Source of the DNA: Pelotomaculum propionicicum
Lineage (GTDB): Bacteria > Bacillota > Desulfotomaculia > Desulfotomaculales > Pelotomaculaceae
Assembly (NCBI RefSeq): GCF_004369225.1
Contig: NZ_QFFZ01000005.1
Span: 1-64,000, forward strand
DNA: 64,000 bases
Direction: 5' to 3'
Shown here: piece by piece, positions 17,036-25,485 of the stretch
Layout of the letters: every line of letters starts with the position of its first letter
How positions within the stretch are numbered: position 1 is the first letter of the stretch
The notes under the pieces: model-generated
Told to the model about the DNA's origin: nothing
Databases searched by the model: none
The model's input: the letters and a program-made list of their open reading frames with translations, nothing else
Translations under genes and position numbers: made by a program

Positions 17036-17356
17036 TTACCAATTCCGGGGAAATTGCTGTTGTTGCGGCTGCATCCGGAAAAATTGCTGTTGTTGTGGTT
17101 GCCAATACTGGGGTTGCTGTTGGAACATTCCCTGTTGTATCATTCCAGGTTGCATCATTCTATACTGGGGCTCTTGCTGTTCAATATAGTTAACACGACT
17201 TCTTAGTACATGACAGACGCCTTCTATTTGTTTGTTTAAGCTAAAAAACATTTGTTTAGCTGCTTGATCCTGTGTATCCAATCCAAATGTCATTAAATTT
17301 GCAGCCGCTCCTTCAAGACTTGCCAGAGTTTGGTGCATTTTGCTACCTATTGTCAT
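17036..17356 (-). CDS. DUF1657 protein with Gln/Met-rich tail
   Basis: 106 residues. Residues 1-65 match the DUF1657 pattern seen in the two small genes of the spoVA block at 37.8-38.3 kb (TIGSKMHQTLASLEGAAANL, ending in EEPQY-like QEPQYR). Residues 66-106 are an unusual tail of Gln, Met, Pro and aromatic residues (GMIQQGMFQQQPQYWQPQQQQ). Such tails occur in spore-coat and adhesive proteins. DUF1657 proteins are associated with sporulation operons, so a spore role is likely but unproven. AAGGATG precedes ATG 17356, and a hairpin terminator lies downstream. Confidence 0.7.
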   Translation of the reverse strand: MTIGSKMHQTLASLEGAAANLMTFGLDTQDQAAKQMFFSLNKQIEGVCHVLRSRVNYIEQQEPQYRMMQPGMIQQGMFQQQPQYWQPQQQQFFRMQPQQQQFPRNW

Positions 17357-17578
17357 CTAGTTCAACATCCTTATAGTTTTAAATCCCTATATATAATTTT
17401 TACCGAATGTCCTTTTTTAAATCTGGAAAATTAATACAGTAAGACCATGGAGGGAAGGCAGGGTGGCGATAGAAAATCAGATTGTTGCACAGAATTTAAG
17501 GAGAGAGCCGTAAAAGGCTCTTTTCTTTACCACCTCCAAACCTGACCCGGATAAACACCGAAGGTCTTTTTAAACGCC

Positions 17579-17713
17579 TCATTCCGGCGTTTTTCTTCTC
17601 TCTGGCGCTGCTTTTCTTTTTCTACTTAGCTGCCAGTCTGACATATTCTGGCGCCGCTCCCACTCGTAGAGCCCACGGACGATTTCTTTACCGATAAAAC
17701 GGCCAAAGCTCAT
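17579..17713 (-). CDS. Small basic hypothetical protein, possibly frameshifted
   Basis: 44 residues from ATG 17713 with GAGGGGAT upstream: MSFGRFIGKEIVRGLYEWERRQN then a basic tail. After residue 29 the +1 frame continues as a Lys/Glu/Gln-rich coiled coil, which fits the charge pattern of the first half better than the annotated tail. A one-base shift near 17625 is therefore possible. It lies next to an integrase fragment and may belong to a decayed mobile element. Confidence 0.4.
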   Translation of the reverse strand: MSFGRFIGKEIVRGLYEWERRQNMSDWQLSRKRKAAPERRKTPE

Positions 17714-17758
17714 GATGTATCCCCTCGTTAAATTATCAGCCTGTTTAAAAATACTTAT

Positions 17759-17956
17759 ATGTTTATGCCTGTGTTCTTGGCAGTGACGACCGGAGCCCGC
17801 CGCGCCGAAATATTGGGGCTGACCTGGAGTGACGTTGATTTGAAGAAGGGGATTATAAATATCAGGCACGGCCTGTATGTTACCAAGGAGCAGGGATTAT
17901 TCTTTAAGGAACCCAAAAACAAAACCAGCCAAAGGGCAGTAACCTATTCTATTTAA
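17759..17956 (+). pseudogene. Tyrosine recombinase (phage integrase) fragment
   Basis: 65 residues beginning MFMPVFLAVTTGARRAEILG. TGARRAEILGLTWSDVDLKKG is the box with the first catalytic arginine of tyrosine recombinases. The following strand (IINIRHGLYVTKEQGLFFKEP) matches the next part of the family, and the frame then stops. The remaining catalytic HxxR, H/W and Y residues and the N-terminal domains are missing, so it is an integrase scar. It lies 100 bases from a tRNA gene cluster, the usual target of such enzymes. Confidence 0.85.
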
Positions 17957-18016
17957 AAAGAGGACCTAAAAACAAATGTTACCGAAATGTTACCGAAAAC
18001 TTTATCAAGGCGAAAT

Positions 18017-18048
18017 AAAAAAGCTCTCCAATCCCTGGAGGGCTTATT
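18017..18048 (-). terminator. Terminator of the tRNA operon
   Basis: On the minus strand AAGCCCTCCA pairs with TGGAGAGCTT and is followed by TTTTTATTT, just past the last tRNA (Leu). The plus strand also has a T-rich end, so it may serve the integrase fragment too. Confidence 0.75.
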
Positions 18049-18053
18049 TTTCA

Positions 18054-18139
18054 TGGTGCGGGCGAAAGGACTTGAACCTTCACGGGATCACTCCCACTGG
18101 ATCCTAAGTCCAGCGCGTCTGCCGTTCCGCCACGCCCGC
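18054..18139 (-). tRNA. tRNA-Leu (anticodon TAG)
   Basis: 86 nt on the minus strand, GCGGGCG acceptor start paired with CGCCCGC, encoded CCA end. Anticodon stem CTGGA/TCCAG encloses loop CTTAGGA, giving anticodon TAG. The long variable arm expected for class II leucine tRNAs is present (GTGGGAGTGATCCC), and the T-loop reads GGTTCAAGTCC. Confidence 0.95.
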
Positions 18140-18188
18140 TTCTTTTTAAAATGGGTTGGAACCGCCTAAACTGCTCCAACCCTGAAAC

Positions 18189-18264
18189 TGGTGAGCCATG
18201 CTGGACTCGAACCAGCGACACCCTGATTAAAAGTCAGGTGCTCTACCGACTGAGCTAATGGCCC
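18189..18264 (-). tRNA. tRNA-Lys (anticodon TTT)
   Basis: 76 nt on the minus strand. GGGCCAT acceptor, D-arm AGCTCAGTCGGTAGAGC, anticodon loop CTTTTAA giving TTT, T-arm GGTTCGAGTCC, encoded CCA. Confidence 0.95.
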
Positions 18265-18267
18265 ATA

Positions 18268-18375
18268 ACTCGAAGTTCGAAGTTCGAGGTTAGAGGTTCG
18301 ACCATTGTTGGAATTCGGCTATGCCGAATTCCTTCTTAATCGAATTTCGAACTTCGAACTTCGAACTTCTAAAAT
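18268..18375. repeat. Heptamer palindromic repeat (family D) between tRNA genes
   Basis: Left arm TCGAAGT, TCGAAGT, TCGAGGT, TAGAGGT, TCGACCA (from 18271) and right arm TCGAATT then TCGAACT three times (to about 18370), in strict 7-nt register and mutually complementary. The centre is the palindrome GGAATTCGGC/GCCGAATTCC (18310-18332), which resembles the centre of the family A copy inside the riboswitch. It lies between tRNA-Lys and tRNA-Gln, so it is transcribed with them. Confidence 0.9.
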
Positions 18376-18451
18376 TGGCTGGGGCGGCTGGATTCGAACC
18401 AACGAAATGCCGGTTCCAAAGACCGGTGCCTTACCACTTGGCGACGCCCCA
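18376..18451 (-). tRNA. tRNA-Gln (anticodon TTG)
   Basis: 76 nt on the minus strand. TGGGGCG acceptor paired with CGCCCCA, anticodon loop CTTTGGA giving TTG, T-arm GGTTCGAATCC, encoded CCA. Confidence 0.95.
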
Positions 18452-18461
18452 AAAATGTAAG

Positions 18462-18538
18462 TGGGGTGGATGATGGGACTTGAACCCACGGCCCCCAGAG
18501 CCACAATCTGGTGCTCTAGCCGACTGAGCTACACCCAC
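18462..18538 (-). tRNA. tRNA-His (anticodon GTG)
   Basis: Minus strand, GTGGGTG acceptor, D-arm AGCTCAGTCGGCTAGAGC, anticodon loop TTGTGGC giving GTG, T-arm GGGTTCAAGTCC, encoded CCA. A G at position -1 (18539) opposite C73, the histidine identity element, is encoded. First gene of the His-Gln-Lys-Leu cluster. Confidence 0.95.
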
Positions 18539-18587
18539 CACGTTGTAAAGAGCAGCACGGAAATTTACTGAACTTCCCGCACAAGAT

Positions 18588-18616
18588 ATGTTAGCAAATA
18601 TAATGGGTGTTGTCAA
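18588..18616 (-). promoter_or_regulatory. Sigma-A promoter of the tRNA cluster
   Basis: On the minus strand TTGACA (18616-18611), a 17-base spacer, then TAACAT (18593-18588), about 50 bases before tRNA-His. The -35 is perfect and the spacing is optimal. Confidence 0.75.
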
Positions 18617-19019
18617 GGACTGTCGCGGCAGTTTGAAAACTCTGCCGGCAGCGGGCTGCGGCAGTATCAACTAAGATCATATTAAACGGGCAAAATCTTC
18701 ATATTTTTATCTATATTTTTATTGATAATTAACTGTCTCCCAGATATAATGAAAAGATACATCAGCGTCGCATTAATTAAAATCAGTTTAATTGCAAAGC
18801 CCCATCATGTTAAAAAAACAGTACAGCCAGGGCTTTTTAAAAAGCCTTGGTATTTTTGGTTTTTGCAAGGAAATAAATTCCTGACCTCTAGAATAAATCA
18901 TTAAAATTGGTTACAATATTAATACGGCGTTGGTTGGGGTTTATTGTTAAAACGGCCGGCACAATGGTTCTTTTAATAATAAATACCGTATATAACCAAA
19001 CGATACAAGGGGGAGCATA
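18617..19019. other. Intergenic region before tig
   Basis: About 400 AT-rich bases with no convincing gene. A palindrome AAGGCTTTTTAAAAAGCCTT (about 18830-18850), followed by T-rich sequence, may be a terminator. Promoter elements for tig must lie toward the right end, but I cannot point to a clear pair. Confidence 0.4.
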
Positions 19020-20423
19020 ATGAAAGCTAACGCTGAGAAGATTGAAAAAAACACTGTATTACTGGAAATAGAAATTGATGCTGAAAGTTTCTCCCAGGCA
19101 GTGGACAAAGCCTTCCGGAGACTGGTGAAGAAGGTTAATGTGCCGGGTTTCCGCAAGGGCAAAGCACCGAGGCAGATTTTTGAGCGGATGATGGGAAAAG
19201 GGGTCATTATTGAAGAAGCTATGGAGTCGGTTGTTCCCGATGCTTATTATAAAGCGGTAGAAGACACCGGGATTGAACCCATAGACCAGCCCAAAATAGA
19301 TATAGTCCAGGCTGAAGAAGGCCAGCCGGTTATATTCAAGGCCACGGTTCAGGTGAAGCCGGAAGTGACCCTGGGACAGTATAAAGGTCTGGAAGTGAGC
19401 AAACATCCTGTTGACGTGCCGGAGGAGGAAGTAGACAGGTCGCTGGAGAGGCTGCAAAACAGGCACGCCAAACTGCTGACCATGGAAGAGGGGACTGTTG
19501 AGAAAGGCGACACAGCAGTTATTGACTTTCTGGGAAAAGTGGACGGAGTGCCCTTTAAAGGAGGAGAAGGCAAGGAATATTCTCTGGAGATAGGTTCCGG
19601 TTCCTTTATACCTGGATTTGAGGATCAGTTGGTCGGGCAGAAGGTTGGAGAGACAAGAGATATTTTTGTTACATTCCCTGAAAATTACCAGGCTGAAGAA
19701 CTGGCCGGTAAAGACGCTACTTTCACCGTTACTGTAAACACTATTAAGAGAAAAGAAACGGTCGCGCTGGATGACGAGTTTGCCAAAGACGTCAGCGAGT
19801 TTGACACTCTGGAGGAATTAAGGGCTGATATAGCGAATAAGTTAAAGGAGAATGCGGAAAGCCAGGCCAAATACGGGTTAAGGCAGGAAATTGTCAATAA
19901 AGTTGTTGATAACGCCGAAGTTGAAATCCCTGACGTAATGGTTGAAAACCAACTCAGAGACATGATGGGCAACTTTGAAAGGCGCCTGGCCACCCAGGGC
20001 ATGACTCTGGACAGTTACCTTCAATTCGCCAAAACCACTCGCGCGGATTTTGAGGAGAGTATGCGCCCTGATGCTATTTGGAGCGCCAAATCTAACCTGG
20101 TAATGGAGGCTATAGCCAAGCAGGAGAATATTGAGCCAACTGCTGAGGAAATTGATGCGGAAGCGGCTAAAATAGCCCAATACCTGAACCAGGACCTGGA
20201 ACAATTTAAGGCGGCGGTAGAGAGTAAAGGGCAGATTGATTATATTAAAGACCAGATTGTCAGGGAAAAGACTTTGCAGTTCCTGGTGGATAACGCCGTA
20301 ATTATTGAGGGCGCTTCCGGTGAGCCTGCATGGGAGGTTATCGAATCTAAGGAGGAATTCCGCGAGCCTGCGGGGGACACCAAAGAACCTGCCGGGGACA
20401 CCAACGAACCTGCTTCGGAATAG
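19020..20423 (+). CDS. tig: Trigger factor, ribosome-bound chaperone and prolyl isomerase
   Basis: 467 residues. The N-terminal ribosome-binding domain has the signature VPGFRKGKAPRQIFERMMGK (about 42-61). The FKBP-like isomerase domain follows at about 150-245 (GDTAVIDFLGKVDGVPFKGG), then the long helical chaperone domain. It shelters nascent chains at the ribosome exit. The extreme C-terminus carries a 7-residue repeat (EPAGDTK, EPAGDTN, EPASE) encoded by near-identical 21-nt units, a recent small tandem expansion. It heads tig-clpP-clpX-lonB-lonA. Confidence 0.97.
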   Translation: MKANAEKIEKNTVLLEIEIDAESFSQAVDKAFRRLVKKVNVPGFRKGKAPRQIFERMMGKGVIIEEAMESVVPDAYYKAVEDTGIEPIDQPKIDIVQAEEGQPVIFKATVQVKPEVTLGQYKGLEVSKHPVDVPEEEVDRSLERLQNRHAKLLTMEEGTVEKGDTAVIDFLGKVDGVPFKGGEGKEYSLEIGSGSFIPGFEDQLVGQKVGETRDIFVTFPENYQAEELAGKDATFTVTVNTIKRKETVALDDEFAKDVSEFDTLEELRADIANKLKENAESQAKYGLRQEIVNKVVDNAEVEIPDVMVENQLRDMMGNFERRLATQGMTLDSYLQFAKTTRADFEESMRPDAIWSAKSNLVMEAIAKQENIEPTAEEIDAEAAKIAQYLNQDLEQFKAAVESKGQIDYIKDQIVREKTLQFLVDNAVIIEGASGEPAWEVIESKEEFREPAGDTKEPAGDTNEPASE

Positions 20424-20498
20424 AGTAATATAATTTATAAGTTTTTTTGCTAGCAGTATATAGTAGCACACAAATATGTTAATAAGGAGCGATTGCAC

Positions 20499-21089
20499 TT
20501 GAACCTTGTACCTATTGTCGTAGAACAGACTAATCGTGGTGAACGTTCATATGACATTTACTCCAGGCTTCTAAAAGATCGTATTGTGTTTTTAGGTGGG
20601 CAGATAGATGACACTGTTGCCAATTTAATCATTGCGCAGATGCTTTTCCTGGAGGCGGAAGATCCGGAAAAAGACATTCAGTTTTATATTAATTCACCGG
20701 GTGGGGTGGTTACTGCCGGGATGGCTATTTATGACACGATGCAGCATGTCCGGCCGCCGGTTGCCACTATTTGTATCGGTCAGGCCGCCAGCATGGCCGC
20801 ACTGCTCCTCGCTGCCGGTGAGAAGGGCAAACGTTATTCACTGCCTTACTCAAGGATCCTGATTCACCAGCCGATGGGCGGCGCGCAGGGTCAGGCTACC
20901 GATATAGAAATCCACGCCAAGGAAATCCTGCGGATGAGGATGTTCCTAAATGAAATACTTTCCCGTCATACTGGCCAGCCTTTAGAAAAAATTGCTCAGG
21001 ACACCGAAAGAGACTACTTTATGTCGGCTCAGGAAGCTAAAGAATACGGCATTATTGACGAGGTGTATAATGTCAGGAGGCAAAGGTAA
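20499..21089 (+). CDS. clpP: ClpP protease subunit
   Basis: 196 residues from TTG 20499, giving the canonical start [27 protein letters not shown] lies 9 bases upstream; an in-frame TTG at 20493 is too close. Catalytic serine in [11 protein letters not shown] (about residue 98), histidine in ILIHQPMGG and the aspartate in the TERDYFMS region complete the triad. It forms the two-ring proteolytic barrel that degrades proteins unfolded by ClpX, encoded just downstream. Confidence 0.97.
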   Translation: MNLVPIVVEQTNRGERSYDIYSRLLKDRIVFLGGQIDDTVANLIIAQMLFLEAEDPEKDIQFYINSPGGVVTAGMAIYDTMQHVRPPVATICIGQAASMAALLLAAGEKGKRYSLPYSRILIHQPMGGAQGQATDIEIHAKEILRMRMFLNEILSRHTGQPLEKIAQDTERDYFMSAQEAKEYGIIDEVYNVRRQR

Positions 21090-21102
21090 AAGAGGTGGGA
21101 AT

Positions 21103-22353
21103 ATGTTTAGCGATAAAGGGCAGTTGAAGTGTTCCTTTTGTGGCAAACTTCAGGATCAGGTAAAGAAACTGGTCGCCGGCCCGGGTGTTTATATCTGCGA
21201 TGAATGCATCGAGCTTTGCAACGAGATTATTGAGGAAGAACTCAGCGAGGATCTGGGGTTAGAGGTAGGTGACATACCGAAACCCAAGGAAATCAAAGAG
21301 ATCCTTGATCAGTATGTCATCGGGCAGGAGAGCGCCAAAAAATCCCTGTCTGTCGCTGTGTACAACCATTATAAGAGGATCAATCTGGGCGGCAAGATCG
21401 ATGATGTCGAATTGCAAAAAAGCAATATCGTCATGCTGGGGCCGACCGGCAGCGGCAAAACCCTGCTGGCGCAAACCCTCGCCCGCCTGTTAAACGTGCC
21501 CTTTGCGATCGCTGACGCTACTTCTCTTACTGAAGCCGGATATGTGGGAGAGGATGTGGAGAACATCCTGCTCAAACTGATCCAGGCTGCCGATTATGAT
21601 GTGGAGAAGGCCGAAAAGGGTATCGTCTATATCGACGAGATTGATAAAATCGCCCGCAAGTCGGAAAATCCTTCTATTACAAGGGATGTTTCCGGTGAGG
21701 GCGTGCAGCAGGCCCTGTTGAAAATACTGGAGGGGACCGTGGCCAGCGTGCCGCCGCAAGGCGGGCGCAAGCACCCGCACCAGGAGTTTATCCAGCTTGA
21801 CACCACCAACGTCCTGTTCATTTGCGGTGGTGCTTTCGACGGTGTGGAAAAGATTATCTTAAACCGCATCGGGAAAAAGGTAATGGGCTTCGGGGCGGAA
21901 ATTAAAGCCAGGAAAGAGCAGAAAATCGGTGAGATTCTCAGTAAAATCCTGCCGGAAGATCTCTTGAAATACGGCCTCATCCCCGAGTTCGTAGGCAGGC
22001 TGCCGATTATTGTGACCCTGGACGCCCTTGATGACGAAGCTCTTATCCGTATCCTTACCGAGCCGAGGAACGCCCTGGTGAAACAATATGAGAAGCTGTT
22101 CGAGCTTGACGGCGTGACGCTGGAGTTTTCTCAGGAAGCTTTAAAGGCCGTTGCCCAGGAAGCGCTGAAGCGCAACACGGGCGCCCGCGGCTTGAGGTCG
22201 ATCCTGGAAGAAGTGATGCTTGATGTCATGTACGATATCCCGTCCAGGGAGGATATCGCCAAGTGCATAATTACCGGAGAAACCATATTAAAGAAAGAGC
22301 CCCCGCGGATCATCGCCATGGACCGCAAGAAGAAAAAAGAAGAAACAGCATAG
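21103..22353 (+). CDS. clpX: ClpX ATPase, zinc-binding unfoldase
   Basis: 416 residues from ATG 21103 with AGAGGTGG upstream; the open frame to 20992 only overlaps clpP. CSFC and CDEC near the N-terminus form the zinc-binding domain. GPTGSGKT is Walker A, IDEIDKIA Walker B, and GYVGEDVE the AAA+ box; an IGF-like loop needed to dock ClpP is present in the FGAEIKA/large-domain region. It selects and unfolds substrates for ClpP. Only 13 bases separate the two genes. Confidence 0.97.
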   Translation: MFSDKGQLKCSFCGKLQDQVKKLVAGPGVYICDECIELCNEIIEEELSEDLGLEVGDIPKPKEIKEILDQYVIGQESAKKSLSVAVYNHYKRINLGGKIDDVELQKSNIVMLGPTGSGKTLLAQTLARLLNVPFAIADATSLTEAGYVGEDVENILLKLIQAADYDVEKAEKGIVYIDEIDKIARKSENPSITRDVSGEGVQQALLKILEGTVASVPPQGGRKHPHQEFIQLDTTNVLFICGGAFDGVEKIILNRIGKKVMGFGAEIKARKEQKIGEILSKILPEDLLKYGLIPEFVGRLPIIVTLDALDDEALIRILTEPRNALVKQYEKLFELDGVTLEFSQEALKAVAQEALKRNTGARGLRSILEEVMLDVMYDIPSREDIAKCIITGETILKKEPPRIIAMDRKKKKEETA

Positions 22354-22390
22354 TGGGATGTGGGACGTGAGTCGTTGGACGTGGGATTCA
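22353..22390. repeat. Short heptamer repeat (family B)
   Basis: After the clpX stop: GTGGGATGTGGGACGTGAG followed by GTCGTTGGACGTGGGA, again in 7-nt register. This is a single arm without its complementary partner. Confidence 0.65.
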
Positions 22391-22421
22391 TGCATTTCTT
22401 TTGAGCCCTTCAATAAAAAAT

Positions 22422-22452
22422 AAAAATCCTGACCGGTGCGGTCAGGATTTTT
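22422..22452. terminator. Bidirectional intrinsic terminator
   Basis: AAAAATCCTGAC (22422-22433) and GTCAGGATTTTT (22441-22452) give a 12-bp stem with A-tract before and T-tract after. It serves clpX on one side and satP on the other. Confidence 0.9.
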
Positions 22453-22461
22453 GCGTAATAA

Positions 22462-23052
22462 TTACTTTTTGCAGGGGCCGACTGGTAAAACTACCTTGCC
22501 GTAAACAGTGTTGAATATTCCGGCGGCGGATGTGTACCAGGCGACGATAGCCGTGGCGATGCCCACGTAACCGCCCCAGGTGTGGGCGGCGTGGTTGCCA
22601 GCGGCTCCGATGGTCAGAAGTATAAAGGCCAGTAAAAGTAAAGTGAAAGTAACAACCAAGGCTTTATTGGTGCCAAAGCTGCCGATCCACATATAGAAAG
22701 TAAATATAGTCCATGCCAGCAGGAACAGCCAGACGCCTTGAGAAGGCACTGTAACCAGCTTTAATGTGGCAAGAAGATCAAAAATACCGAGGGATATCCA
22801 GAAAGCGCCATAGGATGAGAAAGCGGTGGCTCCAAACACGTTGTTCTTTTTAAATTCCCACATGCCGGCCAAAATTTGTGTGGCGCCTCCATAGACCAGC
22901 GCCAGGGCAATCACCACGATGGTTGCTGCCTTGTCCACCAGACCAGCGTTAATCATGCTGAGGCAAAAGGTAGTCAGGGCGAAACAGGCCAGACCAAGCG
23001 GCCCGGGATCGGCAATGGCCGATTCTTTAATCTCATAAACATTGTTCGACAT
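22462..23052 (-). CDS. satP: Acetate/succinate transporter, GPR1/FUN34/YaaH (SatP) family
   Basis: 196 residues from ATG 23052, with GGTGGAG upstream; an in-frame ATG at 23079 has no ribosome site. IADPGPLGLACFALTTF at about 14-30 matches the family's N-terminal NPAPLGL motif. Six membrane helices follow, with the FxxGxxQxxAGxWEF pattern (YGGATQILAGMWEFKK). These channel-like proteins pass small carboxylates such as acetate or succinate, fitting fermentative metabolism. Its upstream region, shared with lonB, carries three phased repeats. Confidence 0.88.
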   Translation of the reverse strand: MSNNVYEIKESAIADPGPLGLACFALTTFCLSMINAGLVDKAATIVVIALALVYGGATQILAGMWEFKKNNVFGATAFSSYGAFWISLGIFDLLATLKLVTVPSQGVWLFLLAWTIFTFYMWIGSFGTNKALVVTFTLLLLAFILLTIGAAGNHAAHTWGGYVGIATAIVAWYTSAAGIFNTVYGKVVLPVGPCKK

Positions 23053-23215
23053 AAGACTCCACCCCCCCAAAAAAATCAAAATAAACAGGATTAAAAAGAC
23101 CTAAATTCTAAAAAAACTAACTAGCTTGGCCAGTAAACACCCCCTAATAAGCTTTTTGAATATGCGCATAAACAATTTATAAATTAAATTATATATATAT
23201 TTACAAGGATTGTCT

Positions 23216-23295
23216 ATGACCATAGGTACAATGTAAATGGATTAGCCATGACCTTAGGTACAATATGGTTGTACTGTATATGACCATGGTACAAT
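23216..23295. promoter_or_regulatory. Three operator-like direct repeats at 32-bp spacing
   Basis: ATGACCATAGGTACAAT at 23216, ATGACCTTAGGTACAAT at 23248 and ATGACCATGGTACAAT at 23280. The starts are exactly 32 bases apart, about three helical turns, so all lie on the same face of the DNA. The sequence between them differs. The position between divergent satP and lonB suggests iterated binding sites for an unknown regulator. Confidence 0.7.
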
Positions 23296-23426
23296 ATTTT
23301 GCCCTTGTTTTTGAACAAGTTTTGTTCTTTTTGCTGCATTTTTAGTCATTTTTGATTGGAATAAGGTTAAAATTTGACAAACTTAGTAATACTAATGGTC
23401 AGAACCATCTTTAAGGAGGAGTAAAA

Positions 23427-25148
23427 ATGGGGGAATTTCCTTTAGGAATAGGAAGTTTTCTGACCTTTATTCAGGTTTTTTTCGCGGTAATTATAGGTCT
23501 TTATTTCTGGAATGCGCTCAAGTCGCAGCAGGGCAATAAAAACGCTGTTGAAAGGGAATCAAAAAAAGAGATGGAAAAACTGCAGCGACTGCGTTCAATT
23601 TCGCTGACCGAACCGCTGTCTGAAAAGACACGGCCGACCTGTTTCAGTGAAATCATCGGTCAGACCGAGGGGCTAAAATCCCTGCGGGCGGCATTGTGCG
23701 GCCCGAACCCCCAACACGTGATTATCTATGGCCCGCCTGGTGTGGGCAAAACCGCCGCCGCCAGGCTGGTGCTGGAAGAAGCCAAGAAAAACACCAATTC
23801 TCCTTTTAAGGAAGACGCTAAGTTTATTGAGATTGACGCAACCACGGCCCGTTTTGACGAGAGGGGTATCGCCGACCCGCTGATCGGTTCGGTGCACGAC
23901 CCCATTTACCAGGGAGCCGGCCCCATGGGCATGGCCGGTATTCCCCAGCCGAAAGCAGGTGCGGTTACCAAGGCGCACGGGGGTATGCTTTTCATTGATG
24001 AAATCGGTGAACTTCACTCTGTCCAGCTAAATAAGCTTTTAAAAGTTATGGAAGACCGCAAAGTCATTTTAGAAAGCGCTTATTACAGCTCTGAGGACAA
24101 CAATATCCCGTCTCACATCCATGACATTTTTCAGAACGGCCTGCCGGCTGACTTTCGCATGGTAGGCGCTACAACCAGGGACGCCGATCATATCGCCCCG
24201 GCCATCCGCTCGCGCTGTCTGGAAATCTATTTCCGGCAGCTTCTGCCGGATGAAATTGAAATTATCGCGGCCAACGCTGCTAAAAAAATTGACATTCCGC
24301 TCGAGCCAGGCGCCCTGGAAGTGATTAAAAAATATGCCACCAACGGCAGGGAAGCGGTCAACATCATTCAGATAGCCGGCGGGATTGTCATTACTGAAGG
24401 CCGCGGGGAAATCCGCGCCGCCGACATCGAATGGGTTGTCCAGAGCGGCCAGTACACACCAAGGCCTGAAAAGAAGGTGCCTCCCCGTCCCCAGGTCGGC
24501 CTGGTCAACGGCCTTGCCGTTTACGGCCCGAACATGGGAGTCCTGCTGGAGGTGGAGGCCAATGCCATTCCGGCCGGGCGCGGGCAGGGAAAACTCACTG
24601 TGACCGGCATGGTGGATGAGGAAGAAATCGGCAGCGGCGCCAGGACGATCCGCCGCAAGAGCATGGCCAGGAGTTCCGTCGAAAATGTCCTGACTGTGCT
24701 CCGCCGCACTGTGGATGTTGACCCGCGCGATTACGACATACATGTGAATTTCCCCGGGGGCGCTCCCGCCGACGGGCCTTCCGCGGGTGTCACCATAGCT
24801 ACTGCTGTTTACTCCGCAATCACAGGCAAGCCTGTTGACAACAGGGTGGCCATGACTGGGGAAATATCTATCCGCGGTCTGGTAAAACCAGTCGGAGGAA
24901 TTGTGGCGAAAGTTGAAGCGGCCCGCCAGGCCGGGGCGGTAAAAATACTGATTCCGGCTGAGAATTACCAGGAGCTTTTCAAAGAGCTGCCGGAAGTGGA
25001 AGTGATCCCGGTAGAACGCCTGGAACAGGTCTTCCGGGTTGCCATGAAGTCGCGTCCAAAAGGAAAGAAGGTGGAACTCAACACCTCGTCGCCCCTGGAT
25101 GTACTGAGTGCTGCCGGGTTCGGAGCCGGGCACAGCCTATCAAAATAG
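23427..25148 (+). CDS. lonB: LonB-type membrane-anchored ATP-dependent protease
   Basis: 573 residues. One N-terminal membrane helix (about 10-30), then an AAA+ domain with Walker [10 protein letters not shown] (about 99-107) and Walker B LFIDEIGEL. The protease domain has the catalytic serine in DGPSAGVTIA (about 452) and lysine in GGIVAKVEAA (about 495). In Bacillus, LonB is made during sporulation in the forespore. Strong AAGGAGG site. It lies between clpX and lonA, as in many Firmicutes. A terminator at 25340-25370 separates it from lonA. Confidence 0.94.
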   Translation: MGEFPLGIGSFLTFIQVFFAVIIGLYFWNALKSQQGNKNAVERESKKEMEKLQRLRSISLTEPLSEKTRPTCFSEIIGQTEGLKSLRAALCGPNPQHVIIYGPPGVGKTAAARLVLEEAKKNTNSPFKEDAKFIEIDATTARFDERGIADPLIGSVHDPIYQGAGPMGMAGIPQPKAGAVTKAHGGMLFIDEIGELHSVQLNKLLKVMEDRKVILESAYYSSEDNNIPSHIHDIFQNGLPADFRMVGATTRDADHIAPAIRSRCLEIYFRQLLPDEIEIIAANAAKKIDIPLEPGALEVIKKYATNGREAVNIIQIAGGIVITEGRGEIRAADIEWVVQSGQYTPRPEKKVPPRPQVGLVNGLAVYGPNMGVLLEVEANAIPAGRGQGKLTVTGMVDEEEIGSGARTIRRKSMARSSVENVLTVLRRTVDVDPRDYDIHVNFPGGAPADGPSAGVTIATAVYSAITGKPVDNRVAMTGEISIRGLVKPVGGIVAKVEAARQAGAVKILIPAENYQELFKELPEVEVIPVERLEQVFRVAMKSRPKGKKVELNTSSPLDVLSAAGFGAGHSLSK

Positions 25149-25339
25149 CTCGATGTGCCTGTTAAACAAGCCGGTAAAAATAGAATTTGCCTGGTTGGAC
25201 GATATTTTTTGAATTTAGTGTTATAGGGCTTTAGAGTATGCGCGGATATATCTGCTGTTCAGGTCCCTGCCGCTTCAAAATTTGAGCTGGAATGAACTAA
25301 ACGGCGTAAAACTTCGCATTTGATATCCATTTCTTCTTA

Positions 25340-25370
25340 AACAACCCGGCAGAGGCCGGGTTGTTATGTT
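25340..25370 (+). terminator. Intrinsic terminator after lonB
   Basis: AACAACCCGGC pairs with GCCGGGTTGTT around a short AGAG loop, followed by ATGTT. It lies about 195 bases past lonB; the rest of this gap shows no gene. Confidence 0.75.
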
Positions 25371-25485
25371 CCCGGTAATTATTGCTATGGCGGTGTTTTT
25401 AATATTTGTGATAAAATAAATATATATATGTTTGTACTAAAACTTGCCATTAAAAGCAACACAATACAGAAAAGGGGGTGCAGCT

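Noticed and set aside
17440..17530. Short frame starting MEGRQGGDRK or GTG 17464
   Set aside because: Too short, two competing frames, overlaps a terminator-like hairpin (GAGCCGTAAAAGGCTC); no support for a gene.
18268..18375. CRISPR-like array
   Set aside because: The repeats are 7-nt tandem units with no spacers and form two complementary arms; no cas genes are present.
24069..25133. Long minus-strand frame over lonB
   Set aside because: Antisense shadow in a GC-biased gene; no motif, and lonB is complete on the other strand.
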